64,000 bases of DNA from Pseudomonas sp. stari2 (GTDB lineage: Bacteria; Pseudomonadota; Gammaproteobacteria; Pseudomonadales; Pseudomonadaceae): the NCBI RefSeq assembly GCF_040760005.1, contig NZ_CP099760.1, positions 6,170,001 to 6,234,000 of the forward strand, read 5' to 3'. Positions 1 to 8,142 of this stretch are shown here, in pieces; the stretch's first letter is position 1, and each line of letters opens with the position of its first letter. Below the pieces are notes generated by a model, which worked only from the letters and a program-made list of their open reading frames with translations, was not told where the DNA came from and did not search any database. The position numbers and the translations under genes are program-made.

Positions 1-1243
1 CGTTGTACTTCTCGACGGTTTCGAACACCCACCTGTTGACGGTCGCGCACTTGGCGAAAAACTCGTCCTTGCTCAGGTTGTCCGGCTTGAGGATGTTCAG
101 GTGCAAGTTGCCATCGCCGATGTGGCCGAACCAGACGATTTCGAAGTCTGGATAATGCTTGCCGACGATCGCATCGATCTCCCGCAGGAACGCCGGGACT
201 TTCGAGACGGTGACCGAGATGTCGTTCTTGTACGGCGTCCAGTGGGAGATGGTTTCGGAGATGTACTCGCGCAACTTCCACAGGTTCTGCAATTGGGTTT
301 CGCTCTGGCTCATCACGCCGTCCAGCACCCAACCCTGTTCCACACAATGCTCGAAGGTTTCGAGGGCGCTGTTGGACACTTCTTCGGTGGTCGCCTCGAA
401 TTCCAGCAAGGCGTAGAACGGGCAATCGGTTTCGAACGGTGCCGGGACATCGCCACGGCCCATGACCTTGGCCAGAGCCTTGTCGGAGAAGAATTCGAAC
501 GCAGTCAGGTCGAGCTTGCCCTGGAAGGCGTGCAGCACCGGCATGATCGAGTCGAAATCGGCGGTACCGAGGACCATCGCGGTCAGGTTTTTCGGCGCAC
601 GATCCAGACGCATGGTGGCCTCGACCACGAAGCCGAGAGTGCCTTCGGCGCCGATGAACAGCTGCCGCAGGTCGTAACCGGTGGCGTTCTTGATCAGGTC
701 CTTGTTCAGTTCCAGCACATCGCCCTTGCCAGTGACCACTTTCATGCCCGCCACCCAATTGCGGGTCATGCCGTAGCGAATGACCTTGATCCCGCCGGCA
801 TTGGTGCCGATATTGCCGCCAATCTGGCTGGAACCGGCGGAAGCGAAGTCCACCGGGTAGTACAGGTGATGTTCTTCGGCCGCGTTCTGCAATTGCTCGG
901 TGACCACGCCCGGCTGGCACACAGCGGTGCGATCAGTGAGGTTGATGTCGAGAATCTGGTTCATGTAGTCGAACGACACCACCACTTCGCCATTGGCGGC
1001 CACGGCAGCGGCGGAAAGACCGGTACGGCCGCCCGAAGGCACCAGCGCCACTTTATGCTCGTTGGCCCAGCGGACGATGGCCTGCACTTGTTCGATGGTC
1101 TTGGGGAACACGATGGCGCTCGGCGCCGGGGCGAAGTGCTTGGTCCAATCCTTGCCGTACGCGTTCAGGGAGTCGGCATCGGTCAGGACCTTGCCAGGCT
1201 CGACCAGGGTCTTCAGTTCATCAATCAGGGCAGGATTGGTCAT
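1..1243 (-). CDS. FAD-binding oxidoreductase, D-2-hydroxyglutarate dehydrogenase type (3' end missing)
   Basis: Flavoprotein of the FAD_binding_4/FAD-oxidase_C family, which oxidises D-2-hydroxyglutarate to 2-oxoglutarate. About 414 codons are present; the C-terminus lies beyond the left edge (the family is about 460 residues). The N-terminus reads MTNPALIDELKTLVEPGKVL. The FAD-binding domain follows, with VPSGGRTGLSAAAV near residue 70 and a Gly-rich IGGNIGTNAGGIKVIRYG near 140. The end of the visible part has GHIGDGNLHLNIL, a family metal/substrate-site motif. It is divergent from serA. In Pseudomonas stutzeri this enzyme is known to remove the D-2-hydroxyglutarate made by SerA, so the pairing supports the call. 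Generic D-lactate or glycolate oxidase is the alternative. Confidence 0.88.
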   Translation of the reverse strand, partial: MTNPALIDELKTLVEPGKVLTDADSLNAYGKDWTKHFAPAPSAIVFPKTIEQVQAIVRWANEHKVALVPSGGRTGLSAAAVAANGEVVVSFDYMNQILDINLTDRTAVCQPGVVTEQLQNAAEEHHLYYPVDFASAGSSQIGGNIGTNAGGIKVIRYGMTRNWVAGMKVVTGKGDVLELNKDLIKNATGYDLRQLFIGAEGTLGFVVEATMRLDRAPKNLTAMVLGTADFDSIMPVLHAFQGKLDLTAFEFFSDKALAKVMGRGDVPAPFETDCPFYALLEFEATTEEVSNSALETFEHCVEQGWVLDGVMSQSETQLQNLWKLREYISETISHWTPYKNDISVTVSKVPAFLREIDAIVGKHYPDFEIVWFGHIGDGNLHLNILKPDNLSKDEFFAKCATVNRWVFETVEKYN

Positions 1244-1319
1244 CGACAGAACTCTCGAACAATTCATGGTCATCCTGAGAACGCTTCACGTCGCAGGAAT
1301 GAGTGATTAGCGGGGCGGC

Positions 1320-1331
1320 TATGCTAGCATA
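1320..1331. promoter_or_regulatory. Palindromic -10-like element between serA and its divergent partner
   Basis: TATGCTAGCATA is a perfect 12-bp palindrome, so TATGCT, a plausible -10 hexamer, reads in both directions. On the minus strand a TTGGGC lies 18 bp upstream (1350-1355) and could act as the -35 for the dehydrogenase gene. No good -35 is visible on the plus strand. The promoter role is inferred. Confidence 0.4.
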
Positions 1332-1449
1332 CCGACCCCGCAGGCCAGTGCCCAAGGCCGGTTCTGCGGTGACGGCTTTCTTGCCGTGCGGGTCAGCTCC
1401 AGGCTGCTCCCCTCCCTGCCATTTTTCTCCGGGATACAGGTTTACGCAG

Positions 1450-2679
1450 ATGAGCAAGACTTCTCTCGATAAGAGCAAGATCAAGTTCCTTCTTCTCGAA
1501 GGCGTCCACCAATCGGCTGTCGACGTCCTCAAGGCGGCGGGCTATACCAGCATCGAATACCTGACTGGCTCCCTGCCGGAAGACCAGCTCAAGGAAAAGA
1601 TCGCTGACGCTCACTTCATCGGCATTCGTTCGCGCACCCAACTGACCGAAGAGATCTTCGATCACGCGAAGAAGCTGGTGGCAGTCGGCTGTTTCTGCAT
1701 CGGCACCAACCAGGTCGACCTGGAAGCGGCCCGCGAGCGCGGTATCGCAGTGTTCAACGCACCGTACTCCAACACCCGCTCCGTAGCCGAGCTGGTGCTG
1801 GCCGAAGCGATCCTGCTGCTGCGCGGCATCCCCGAGAAAAACGCTTCCTGCCACCGTGGCGGCTGGATCAAGTCGGCGGCCAACTCCTTCGAGATCCGCG
1901 GCAAGAAACTGGGCATCGTCGGCTACGGCTCGATCGGTACTCAGCTGTCGGTCCTGGCTGAAGGCCTGGGCATGCAGGTGTTCTTCTACGACACCGTGAC
2001 CAAGCTGCCACTGGGCAACGCGACCCAGGTCGGCAACCTGCACGAGCTGTTGGGCATGTCCGACATCGTCACCCTGCACGTTCCGGAAACCGCTGCGACC
2101 CAATGGATGATCGGCGAGAAGGAAATCCGCGCCATCAAGAAGGGCGGCATCCTGATCAACGCGGCACGCGGTACCGTGGTCGAGTTGGATCACCTGGCCG
2201 CTGCGATCAAGGACAAGCACCTGATCGGCGCCGCCATCGACGTGTTCCCGGTCGAGCCACGCTCCAACGACGAAGAGTTCGAAAGCCCGCTCCGTGGCCT
2301 GGACAACGTGATCCTGACCCCGCACATCGGCGGCTCCACCGCTGAAGCGCAGGCCAATATCGGTCTGGAAGTGGCAGAAAAACTGGTCAAGTACAGCGAC
2401 AACGGTACTTCCGTATCGTCCGTGAACTTCCCGGAAGTGGCCCTGCCGGCTCACCCTGGCAAGCACCGTCTGCTGCACATCCACGAGAACATCCCGGGTG
2501 TGATGAGCGAGATCAACAAGGTCTTCGCCGAAAACGGCATCAACATCTCCGGTCAGTTCCTGCAGACCAACGAGAAGGTCGGCTACGTGGTGATCGACGT
2601 CGACGCCGAATACTCGGAGCTGGCGCAAGAGAAGCTGCAACACGTCAACGGCACCATCCGTAGCCGCGTATTGTTCTGA
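1450..2679 (+). CDS. serA: D-3-phosphoglycerate dehydrogenase
   Basis: First enzyme of L-serine synthesis, oxidising 3-phosphoglycerate to 3-phosphohydroxypyruvate with NAD; the enzyme can also reduce 2-oxoglutarate to D-2-hydroxyglutarate. The product is 409 aa, the length of the E. coli type. The D-isomer-specific 2-hydroxyacid dehydrogenase fold shows the dinucleotide motif GIVGYGSIGTQ near residue 155, NAARG with the substrate Arg near 240, and TPHIGGST with the catalytic His near 290. A C-terminal ACT domain (HIHENIPGVMSEINKVF onward) is the serine feedback site. The ATG before SKTSLDKSK is chosen; upstream in-frame codons would add an unrelated extension. The divergent neighbour encodes its partner dehydrogenase. 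Confidence 0.97.
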   Translation: MSKTSLDKSKIKFLLLEGVHQSAVDVLKAAGYTSIEYLTGSLPEDQLKEKIADAHFIGIRSRTQLTEEIFDHAKKLVAVGCFCIGTNQVDLEAARERGIAVFNAPYSNTRSVAELVLAEAILLLRGIPEKNASCHRGGWIKSAANSFEIRGKKLGIVGYGSIGTQLSVLAEGLGMQVFFYDTVTKLPLGNATQVGNLHELLGMSDIVTLHVPETAATQWMIGEKEIRAIKKGGILINAARGTVVELDHLAAAIKDKHLIGAAIDVFPVEPRSNDEEFESPLRGLDNVILTPHIGGSTAEAQANIGLEVAEKLVKYSDNGTSVSSVNFPEVALPAHPGKHRLLHIHENIPGVMSEINKVFAENGINISGQFLQTNEKVGYVVIDVDAEYSELAQEKLQHVNGTIRSRVLF

Positions 2680-2695
2680 TCCGGCGCCGAGCCAC

Positions 2696-2726
2696 AAAAA
2701 AGGGAGCCCCTCGGGGCTCCCTTTTT
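2696..2726. terminator. Bidirectional intrinsic terminator
   Basis: GGGAGCC and GGCTCCC arms form a hairpin, with an A run before and a T run after. It sits between convergent serA and the DUF4399 gene and can serve both. Confidence 0.9.
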
Positions 2727-2742
2727 CATGCCGGTGAAAAAA

Positions 2743-3168
2743 TCATTCCACGGTGATGGTGATTTTCTTCGAGACCACGGGCGGATCGAAAGCCATGTGG
2801 TTCTTGTCGCCCAGCTCCAGCTGCAAGGTGTGCTTGCCTGGTGCCAGTTTGATTTCTGCGAACGTCTGGGCCTTGCCGAAATGCATGTGGTTGGCGTCGG
2901 TCGGCACCACTGCGCCGGCCGGAACAATCTCCTTGGCGTCGATCAGCAGATGGTGGTGACCGGTATTCGGCGTGGCATCACCGGCCGGTGCCAGCGCGAC
3001 ATCCTTGGTGCCGAACTTGACGGTGAAGGTCTGCGAAACCTTCGCGCCGTCCTCGGGAGAAACGATGAACACTTCGGCCCCCTTCGGCGCAGGCGTAGCC
3101 GCACTGGCCAGCACCGAAACGCCCATCAGCAAACCAGCCAAAGCAGCACGTGATATGAATGTTTTCAT
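2743..3168 (-). CDS. DUF4399 domain periplasmic protein
   Basis: The 141-aa protein has a signal peptide (MKTFISRAALAGLLMGVSVL with an ASA cleavage site). The mature part is a single DUF4399-like beta domain: VFIVSPEDGAKV, a His-rich GHHHLLID, NHMHFGKAQT, then LELGDKNHMAF near the end. The conserved histidines suggest metal binding, but the function of the family is unknown to me. It stands alone, converges on serA, and shares the terminator between them. Confidence 0.8.
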   Translation of the reverse strand: MKTFISRAALAGLLMGVSVLASAATPAPKGAEVFIVSPEDGAKVSQTFTVKFGTKDVALAPAGDATPNTGHHHLLIDAKEIVPAGAVVPTDANHMHFGKAQTFAEIKLAPGKHTLQLELGDKNHMAFDPPVVSKKITITVE

Positions 3169-3302
3169 TCTCTTCTCCAGTTTTTCCGTAAAATCCGCGC
3201 GGTCATGACAACTTCATGACCATTCGTTGTCGAAGGCACTCGACAACCATAGCAAAGCGAGCCTGACCAACAGGCCGCGACAATGATTTCAAAGGAGTGA
3301 CC

Positions 3303-3887
3303 ATGCGTTTTCTGCCTGGCCTGATCTGCCTGCTACCCCTTCTGAGCCCGCTGGCTCACGCCGAACTGATTGATGACGTCAACGACCGTGGCGAGTTGCG
3401 CATAGCCCTTGAGGCTAATACACCGCCCTTCAATTTCAAGGACGGCGACACACTCACGGGGTTCGAGGTCGAGCTTGGGCAACTGCTGGCCAACGAGCTG
3501 GATGTGCGCGCCGACTTCATCGTCACCGACGAAGCCGATCTGCTCCAGGGTGTCGAAAGCGGCAAGTACGACGTCGCGCTCAACCACATAGCACTGACAG
3601 CGGCGCTCAAGGATCGTTTCGATTTCAGCGAACCTTACAGTCAGGTCAATGCGCAGCTGCTGGCGAAAAAGGATGAACAGCCCCGCCCGTTGGTGCTGGT
3701 CCAGGCACTGACTGAAGAGAAACCGAAGATCGGCCCACCGGTGGATCTGGCGATTCCGTTTCAGAAGGGCAACCCGGCGTTTCACGCGAGTCTTGAGAAT
3801 GCGTTGCAGCGGATCAGGGCGGATGGGCGGCTGGAAGCGCTGTCGAAGAAGTGGTTGAGCGTGCAGGCCTCTGAAGACCTGAAGTGA
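3303..3887 (+). CDS. Short periplasmic substrate-binding protein, SBP_bac_3 type
   Basis: The 194-aa protein starts with a signal peptide (MRFLPGLICLLPLLSPLAHA). It then matches the N-terminal lobe of polar amino-acid binding proteins: RGELRIALEANTPPFNF, LTGFEVELGQLLANEL and VALNHIALTAALKDRFDFS. The family is usually 240-270 aa. Here the sequence jumps from about residue 125 (AKKDEQPRP) through a short linker to the C-terminal helix motif (NPAFHASLENALQRIRADG). Most of the second lobe is therefore missing. No permease or ATPase lies next to it. The start is set by AAAGGAG five bases before the ATG. Ligand unknown. Confidence 0.78.
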   Translation: MRFLPGLICLLPLLSPLAHAELIDDVNDRGELRIALEANTPPFNFKDGDTLTGFEVELGQLLANELDVRADFIVTDEADLLQGVESGKYDVALNHIALTAALKDRFDFSEPYSQVNAQLLAKKDEQPRPLVLVQALTEEKPKIGPPVDLAIPFQKGNPAFHASLENALQRIRADGRLEALSKKWLSVQASEDLK

Positions 3888-3893
3888 CGGTGT

Positions 3894-4379
3894 CTAGTCG
3901 AGCGCCTTGAGCGCTTGTGCAGCCTGCGGCAGTTCAAGTTCGCTGAAGACTTGCACGCCATGGCGCTTGAGCAAGGCTGCCGTGACACCCTCGCCACTCA
4001 CCTTCACGCCACTGAACGTCCCGTCATAGGTCAGCAGATTCCCGCAGGAAGGACTGTTGGCCTTGAGCACCGCCACCCGAATCCCGTGCTTTTGCACCAG
4101 AGCCAGCGCCTGCCGCGCACCGTCGAGAAACTGCGCACTGACGTCCTCGCCTTCAGTGGTGATCACCGCCGCAAGGCCATCGAGCACTTCACCGCCCTGC
4201 CCGCCGGGAATCTCCGCCGCCGCCCGAGGCGTCGGCAGACCACCGGCCACTTCCGGGCACAATGGCACGACGCGCCCCTCGGCAATCCACTGTTCCAGCA
4301 GATCGAACGGCCCGCTGGCCCCACCGTCGTAACGCACGCGATGGCCGAGCAGGCAGCGACTGACGAGGATCTTCTGCAT
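3894..4379 (-). CDS. DUF523 family protein
   Basis: The 161-aa cytosolic protein belongs to the DUF523 (YbbK-like) family. Its cysteines sit in typical motifs: VSRCLLGHRVRYDG at the N-terminus, PLCPEVAGGLPTPR near residue 45, and LKANSPSCGN near residue 110, a pattern suggestive of metal or cofactor binding. The molecular role is not established. Its ATG lies 1 bp past the stop of the upstream 2OG-oxygenase gene, so the two are probably co-transcribed and translationally coupled. Confidence 0.85.
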   Translation of the reverse strand: MQKILVSRCLLGHRVRYDGGASGPFDLLEQWIAEGRVVPLCPEVAGGLPTPRAAAEIPGGQGGEVLDGLAAVITTEGEDVSAQFLDGARQALALVQKHGIRVAVLKANSPSCGNLLTYDGTFSGVKVSGEGVTAALLKRHGVQVFSELELPQAAQALKALD

Positions 4380-4380
4380 C

Positions 4381-5013
4381 TCAGAACGGCTCGTTGCCAC
4401 GGCGGCGAAACCAGCCGGTCAGCGACAAGCGCTCGCGCTGCGCCGGCAACACTTCGTGGGGCACTTCACCGGACAGAAACACCACCAGACAACCACCGGT
4501 GGGTTGCACGTCATGGACCCGATCACCTTCCAGATACATGCGCAGTTGTCCGCCATCCTCCGGCAGCCAGCCGTCGTTGAGGTAGATCACTGCCGAAACC
4601 ATGCGCCGGTCATCGTCGCGAAAACGGTCGACATGCTTGCGGTAGAACGCACCCGGCGGGTACAGGGCGAAATGGCATTCGAAGTCCTCCAGACCGAGGA
4701 ACAGTCCGCGATTGAGCGCCTCGCGCAGGCTGTCCATCAGGTTCAGATAACGGTCGCTGGCCTCAGCCTGACCGGGATCGATCCATTGGATATGGTCGCC
4801 GCGAATGCCCTCGCGGACCTCCGAAAACGGCCCGCGTCCGACGCCCGCCGGCGCCAGTTCACCTTCGGCCTCACGTTTACGGCACTCGGCGGCCAGCGCG
4901 CGGGTCAGATCCGCAGGCAGGAATATGTTCTGCTGCGACCAGCCACGCTCGGCCAGGTCGTCGACGATACGTAACAGCAGCGGGTGTTCAGAGGATATTT
5001 GCATGGCGCGCAT
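4381..5013 (-). CDS. 2OG-Fe(II) oxygenase family protein
   Basis: The 210-aa protein has the iron- and 2-oxoglutarate-binding pattern of prolyl-hydroxylase-like dioxygenases. FYRKHVDRFRDDDRRMVS supplies His-X-Asp near residue 120. GEVPHEVLPAQRERLSLTGW supplies the distal His and the Arg that grips 2-oxoglutarate. The segment between them (SAVIYLNDGWLPEDGGQL) is typical of the jelly roll. The substrate cannot be told from sequence. The start is uncertain: MRAMQISSEH is used here, and the second Met three codons later is equally possible. Followed closely by the DUF523 gene. Confidence 0.85.
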   Translation of the reverse strand: MRAMQISSEHPLLLRIVDDLAERGWSQQNIFLPADLTRALAAECRKREAEGELAPAGVGRGPFSEVREGIRGDHIQWIDPGQAEASDRYLNLMDSLREALNRGLFLGLEDFECHFALYPPGAFYRKHVDRFRDDDRRMVSAVIYLNDGWLPEDGGQLRMYLEGDRVHDVQPTGGCLVVFLSGEVPHEVLPAQRERLSLTGWFRRRGNEPF

Positions 5014-5121
5014 AGTATGCCTGCGGCAAGAATTCCGACAGAGCCACGCGGCGGCTTGATACGAATTCTCGACAAGTACTGGCACCGCACGGAGAATAGT
5101 CCGCTGCCGACAGGAGTCCCT

Positions 5122-5874
5122 ATGCGCCGTTTGCTTTTTTCACTGTTGATGTTCTGCGTTTTGCCCGCCTGGGCAGACGGCCACGACCAGTTGTACAAGG
5201 TCGCCGGCTGGCCGGACCAACGTGCGCATTTCAATGACGCCCTGAGCGCCGCGCAACAGCGTTACCAGAGCAGCCTGCCGCCGGCGGTGTTTCAGGCGCT
5301 GGTAAACAACAGCAACCAGCGCTTTGCCCCCCAGGCCGTGGATCAACGGGCCGAAGCGCAACTGCGCAAGAACCTCGCCGATCCGAAACCGGCCCTTTCG
5401 TTCTTTCAGTCACCACTGGGCAAGAAGATCGTAGCCGCCGAACTGCTGGCGACCCGTCGCGACCAATTGGCGAAAAATGCCAAGGGCCTGCCGAAGATGC
5501 CGGCCAGCGACAGTCGCCTGCTGATCATCGGTCACCTCGCCCAGGCCCTGCCCGCCCGCGAAGCCGGTGCCGAAGTCAGCCTGGCGATTGCCGGCGTGGC
5601 GGCGGACAGCCTGAGTTCGATGATCCCCGGCCTGCTCGGTGGCGGTCAGGCCCAGGGCATGTTGAACGGTCAGCGTCAGCGCCTGATGGATCAGATCGGC
5701 GCCGACCTGAACAACACGCTGCTGTACGTCTATCGCGACTTGTCGGATGAAGAACTGGAAGAGTTCGCGACCTTCGCCGAATCCACCGAAGGCAAGGCCT
5801 ACTATCAGGCCGCGCTGGCAGCAATCCGCGCCGGGCTGGCCGTCGGCCAGAGCACCTCGAACCTCAGTCAGTGA
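5122..5874 (+). CDS. Exported protein of unknown function with DUF2059-like C-terminus
   Basis: The 250-aa protein begins with a signal peptide (MRRLLFSLLMFCVLPAWA). It is otherwise alpha-helical and repeats a pattern twice (PALSFFQSPLGKKIVAAEL near residue 95, ELEEFATFAESTEGKAYYQA near residue 215) resembling the DUF2059 signature. I do not recognise a function. The start is supported by AGGAG five bases upstream. It converges on the alpha/beta hydrolase gene with one base between the two stop codons. Confidence 0.75.
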   Translation: MRRLLFSLLMFCVLPAWADGHDQLYKVAGWPDQRAHFNDALSAAQQRYQSSLPPAVFQALVNNSNQRFAPQAVDQRAEAQLRKNLADPKPALSFFQSPLGKKIVAAELLATRRDQLAKNAKGLPKMPASDSRLLIIGHLAQALPAREAGAEVSLAIAGVAADSLSSMIPGLLGGGQAQGMLNGQRQRLMDQIGADLNNTLLYVYRDLSDEELEEFATFAESTEGKAYYQAALAAIRAGLAVGQSTSNLSQ

Positions 5875-5875
5875 C

Positions 5876-6826
5876 CTAGGGATTGCGGCCCTTGATCCGC
5901 TTGCTCAGAAACTCGAAATATTCCTCGCGCATCGGTGCCGTCTCATTGGCCAGGTGATGCCGCGCCTCGGCCAGCAGCAGAATCTGCGGCCGGTCGAATT
6001 TCCATTTCATCACTTGCAGGTTGTGTTGCCAGTCCACGGTCATGTCCGCCTGTCCCTGGACGATCAGCGGACGGCGCGAACTCTTCTTCGCGTATTCCAC
6101 CCGCTTGATCCAGCGTGACAACGCCCCGACCCACGCCGTTGGCAGACGTTTGGGCTGCAACGGATCGGCCTGCAGGAACGGCAGGAAATCCGGATCGTTG
6201 GAGTTCTCGCTGAAGCGCCGGGCGATGCCCCGGACGAAGGGCCGCAACAGGTAATAACTGAATTGCGACCAGCCCCAGGCCCGTGGGCGCACCAGCGGCG
6301 CCAGCAAAATCAACTGGCCCTGGGCCGGACTGTTCTCACCGTGATTGAGCACGTGATCGACAATGATCGCCCCGCCGGTGCTTTGCCCGCACAGGTGCCA
6401 CGGCTGCGGCAACGCAATCGAGCGCGCCTCGGCGAACAGACCCTGCAGCGCATCCTGATACTCGGAGAAATCGCGGATGCTCGCCCGTGGCCCGCTCGAC
6501 AGACCATGCCCGGGCAAGTCACAGGCAATCACCGCAAACCCCAGATCCAGCGCCCACTCGATCACATGCCGGTAGAGGCCGGTGTGATCATAAAAACCGT
6601 GCACCAGAAACAGCGTGGCCTTGGCCGTTTCCGCCGGCCACCAGCAATGGCTGACCAGTTCATAACCATCGACGTCGAAGCGCCCCATGCCGCGCCAGAC
6701 ATCGCGCTCCGGGAAGTCGGTCTGGTAGAACCGCTGATACGCCTTCGCCTCCTCGGACAACGGCTGCCACTCGGCCAACGGCTTGAGGCTCGCGCGCAGA
6801 TGATCGGGATCGAAAGCAACAGACAT
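5876..6826 (-). CDS. Alpha/beta hydrolase, serine aminopeptidase S33 / monoacylglycerol lipase type
   Basis: The 316-aa cytosolic hydrolase has the oxyanion strand motif FLVHGFYDHTGLYRHV, the strand-4 motif CDLPGHGLSSGPRASI, and the nucleophile elbow GQSTGG with Ser near residue 135. The late ARHHLANE supplies the likely catalytic His, and the acid is probably the Asp in VQGQADMTVDW. This architecture fits lysophospholipases and monoacylglycerol lipases, but the substrate is unproven. The ATG before SVAFDPDH is chosen over an in-frame TTG two codons upstream. Confidence 0.85.
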   Translation of the reverse strand: MSVAFDPDHLRASLKPLAEWQPLSEEAKAYQRFYQTDFPERDVWRGMGRFDVDGYELVSHCWWPAETAKATLFLVHGFYDHTGLYRHVIEWALDLGFAVIACDLPGHGLSSGPRASIRDFSEYQDALQGLFAEARSIALPQPWHLCGQSTGGAIIVDHVLNHGENSPAQGQLILLAPLVRPRAWGWSQFSYYLLRPFVRGIARRFSENSNDPDFLPFLQADPLQPKRLPTAWVGALSRWIKRVEYAKKSSRRPLIVQGQADMTVDWQHNLQVMKWKFDRPQILLLAEARHHLANETAPMREEYFEFLSKRIKGRNP

Positions 6827-6923
6827 GGGCAATTCCAGAACGGTAAACGGACTTTATCGGCCTGCGATATTCATCTGTCGCGGCAAGCATGGCAAGCTAG
6901 CCCGCTCTCGAGGAACCAAATCC

Positions 6924-7499
6924 ATGCGCCCGCCCTACCGCACCGCACTGTTTGCCAGCCTGCTCGCCATCGTGTGTGCCGGCGTGCTGTGGGCCGCGTA
7001 CGACTGGTTTCAGGGCCGCTATCTGCGGGCGTTCAGCGAACATACCGCGGTGTTTTCCGGCGACCCGTTGCGCCTGCCCGACGACCTCGCCGGCCCCGGC
7101 AATATCCGCCTGGTGCACTTCTGGGACCCGGCCTGCCCGTGCAACGTCGGCAATCAACAGCACCTGACCGAGATGGTCGAACAATTCGGCCCCAAGGGTG
7201 TGGAGTTCTTCGCCGTGCAGAAGGCCGGCAGCCACGGCCAGTTGCCCGCCACCCTCAGCAACCTCAAGACCCTCGCGGCGCTGCCCGGCTCCGAACAGAT
7301 CCCCGCCAGCCCCGCCGTGGCGATCTGGGACCGCAGCGGCCAGCTGGCGTACTTTGGCCCCTACAGCGAAGGCCTGACCTGTAATTCCAGCAACAGTTTT
7401 ATCGAACCGATCCTGCAGGCGTTGAGTGATGATCGTCCGGTGAGTGCGACTCATACGTTGGCGGTGGGGTGTTATTGTCCATGGGTGAGTGGGGAGTGA
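6924..7499 (+). CDS. Membrane-anchored thioredoxin-fold protein, DUF6436 type
   Basis: The 191-aa protein has one N-terminal membrane anchor (TALFASLLAIVCAGVLWAAY) and a periplasmic domain. VHFWDPACPCNVGNQQHL follows the thioredoxin pattern, with a CxC in place of CxxC near residue 77. Two further Cys come late (GLTCNSSNSFIEP and GCYCPW). A redox or metal role is likely, but the family is uncharacterised. The start follows a GAGG ribosome site. It is the last core gene before the bacteriocin cassette. Confidence 0.72.
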   Translation: MRPPYRTALFASLLAIVCAGVLWAAYDWFQGRYLRAFSEHTAVFSGDPLRLPDDLAGPGNIRLVHFWDPACPCNVGNQQHLTEMVEQFGPKGVEFFAVQKAGSHGQLPATLSNLKTLAALPGSEQIPASPAVAIWDRSGQLAYFGPYSEGLTCNSSNSFIEPILQALSDDRPVSATHTLAVGCYCPWVSGE

Positions 7500-7569
7500 T
7501 CAGCCTCGGGTCCACGATAGACATTACATCAACCCCAAAAGACGCCAGAAACATACTGACAGCCAAAAA

Positions 7570-7821
7570 CTAAACCGCCTTGAATCCAGGCTTGTTATTG
7601 GCAGCGCGCCACTCTTTGACCTCCTTTACAACTCCTTCAGGACTGTCATCTCTATCATCTCTTGGGTAATAGATCAGATCCGAGCCGTCCGGATGCTCTG
7701 TTAACCGCCTGAACTCAATTACCAGTTTTACACCTTCCTCCTCTGTTCGAGCACCAGCATCAAAAATAGAAATTACAAAATCCAAAAATTCCGCTTCCGT
7801 ATAGTCTGAAATATTTAACAT
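7570..7821 (-). CDS. DNase-colicin/pyocin immunity protein, second copy
   Basis: The 83-aa acidic protein is of the Im2/Im9 family, which blocks E-type DNases by binding an exosite. The family signature [19 protein letters not shown] (helix III) and the C-terminal [11 protein letters not shown] are intact. Over 78 aligned residues it matches the neighbouring immunity protein at 65 positions. Most differences fall in helices I-II ([18 protein letters not shown]), where specificity is determined in colicins. It is not the copy that overlaps the DNase gene; 66 bases separate the two copies. It probably protects against a related toxin. AT-richer than the flanking core genes. Confidence 0.9.
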   Translation of the reverse strand: MLNISDYTEAEFLDFVISIFDAGARTEEEGVKLVIEFRRLTEHPDGSDLIYYPRDDRDDSPEGVVKEVKEWRAANNKPGFKAV

Positions 7822-7887
7822 CCCCTCATCCTACGAAATCGCACTCCTGACAAAAATATGCCAGGAGCGCTGTGATAACTTAATAAA

Positions 7888-8142
7888 TCAATCTTTAAAC
7901 CCAGGCTTTCCGTTGGCAGCCCGCCACTCTTTAACTTCCTTCACAATACCTTCCGGGCTATCCTCTCTATCATTCCGTGGATAGTAAATCAAATCCGAAC
8001 CATCTGGATGTTCAGTCAATCGCTCAAACTCAAAAATCAATTTAACATCTTCCTCTTCCGTCCTTGCCCCACTATCACAAATCTCAACCACAAAATCCAA
8101 AAACTCTTTTTCCGTATAGTCGGAAATTAACTTGTCACTCAT
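7888..8142 (-). CDS. Cognate immunity protein of the S-type pyocin DNase
   Basis: The 84-aa protein of the Im2/Im9 family overlaps the last 8 bases of the DNase gene (ATGAGTGA), so translation is coupled and each toxin molecule can be met by inhibitor. Helix III carries [17 protein letters not shown], the conserved toxin-contact motif. Helix II residues ([11 protein letters not shown]) are expected to set specificity. The arrangement identifies it as the partner of the upstream pyocin. Confidence 0.93.
   Translation of the reverse strand: MSDKLISDYTEKEFLDFVVEICDSGARTEEEDVKLIFEFERLTEHPDGSDLIYYPRNDREDSPEGIVKEVKEWRAANGKPGFKD

Noticed and set aside
1393..2697. Long open frame antisense to serA
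   Set aside because: It mirrors the GC-rich codon bias of serA, has no recognisable domain or start context, and serA itself is certain.
7500..7569. Small gene after the immunity copy
   Set aside because: No frame with a ribosome site; it is a short tail between the thioredoxin-fold gene and the immunity gene.
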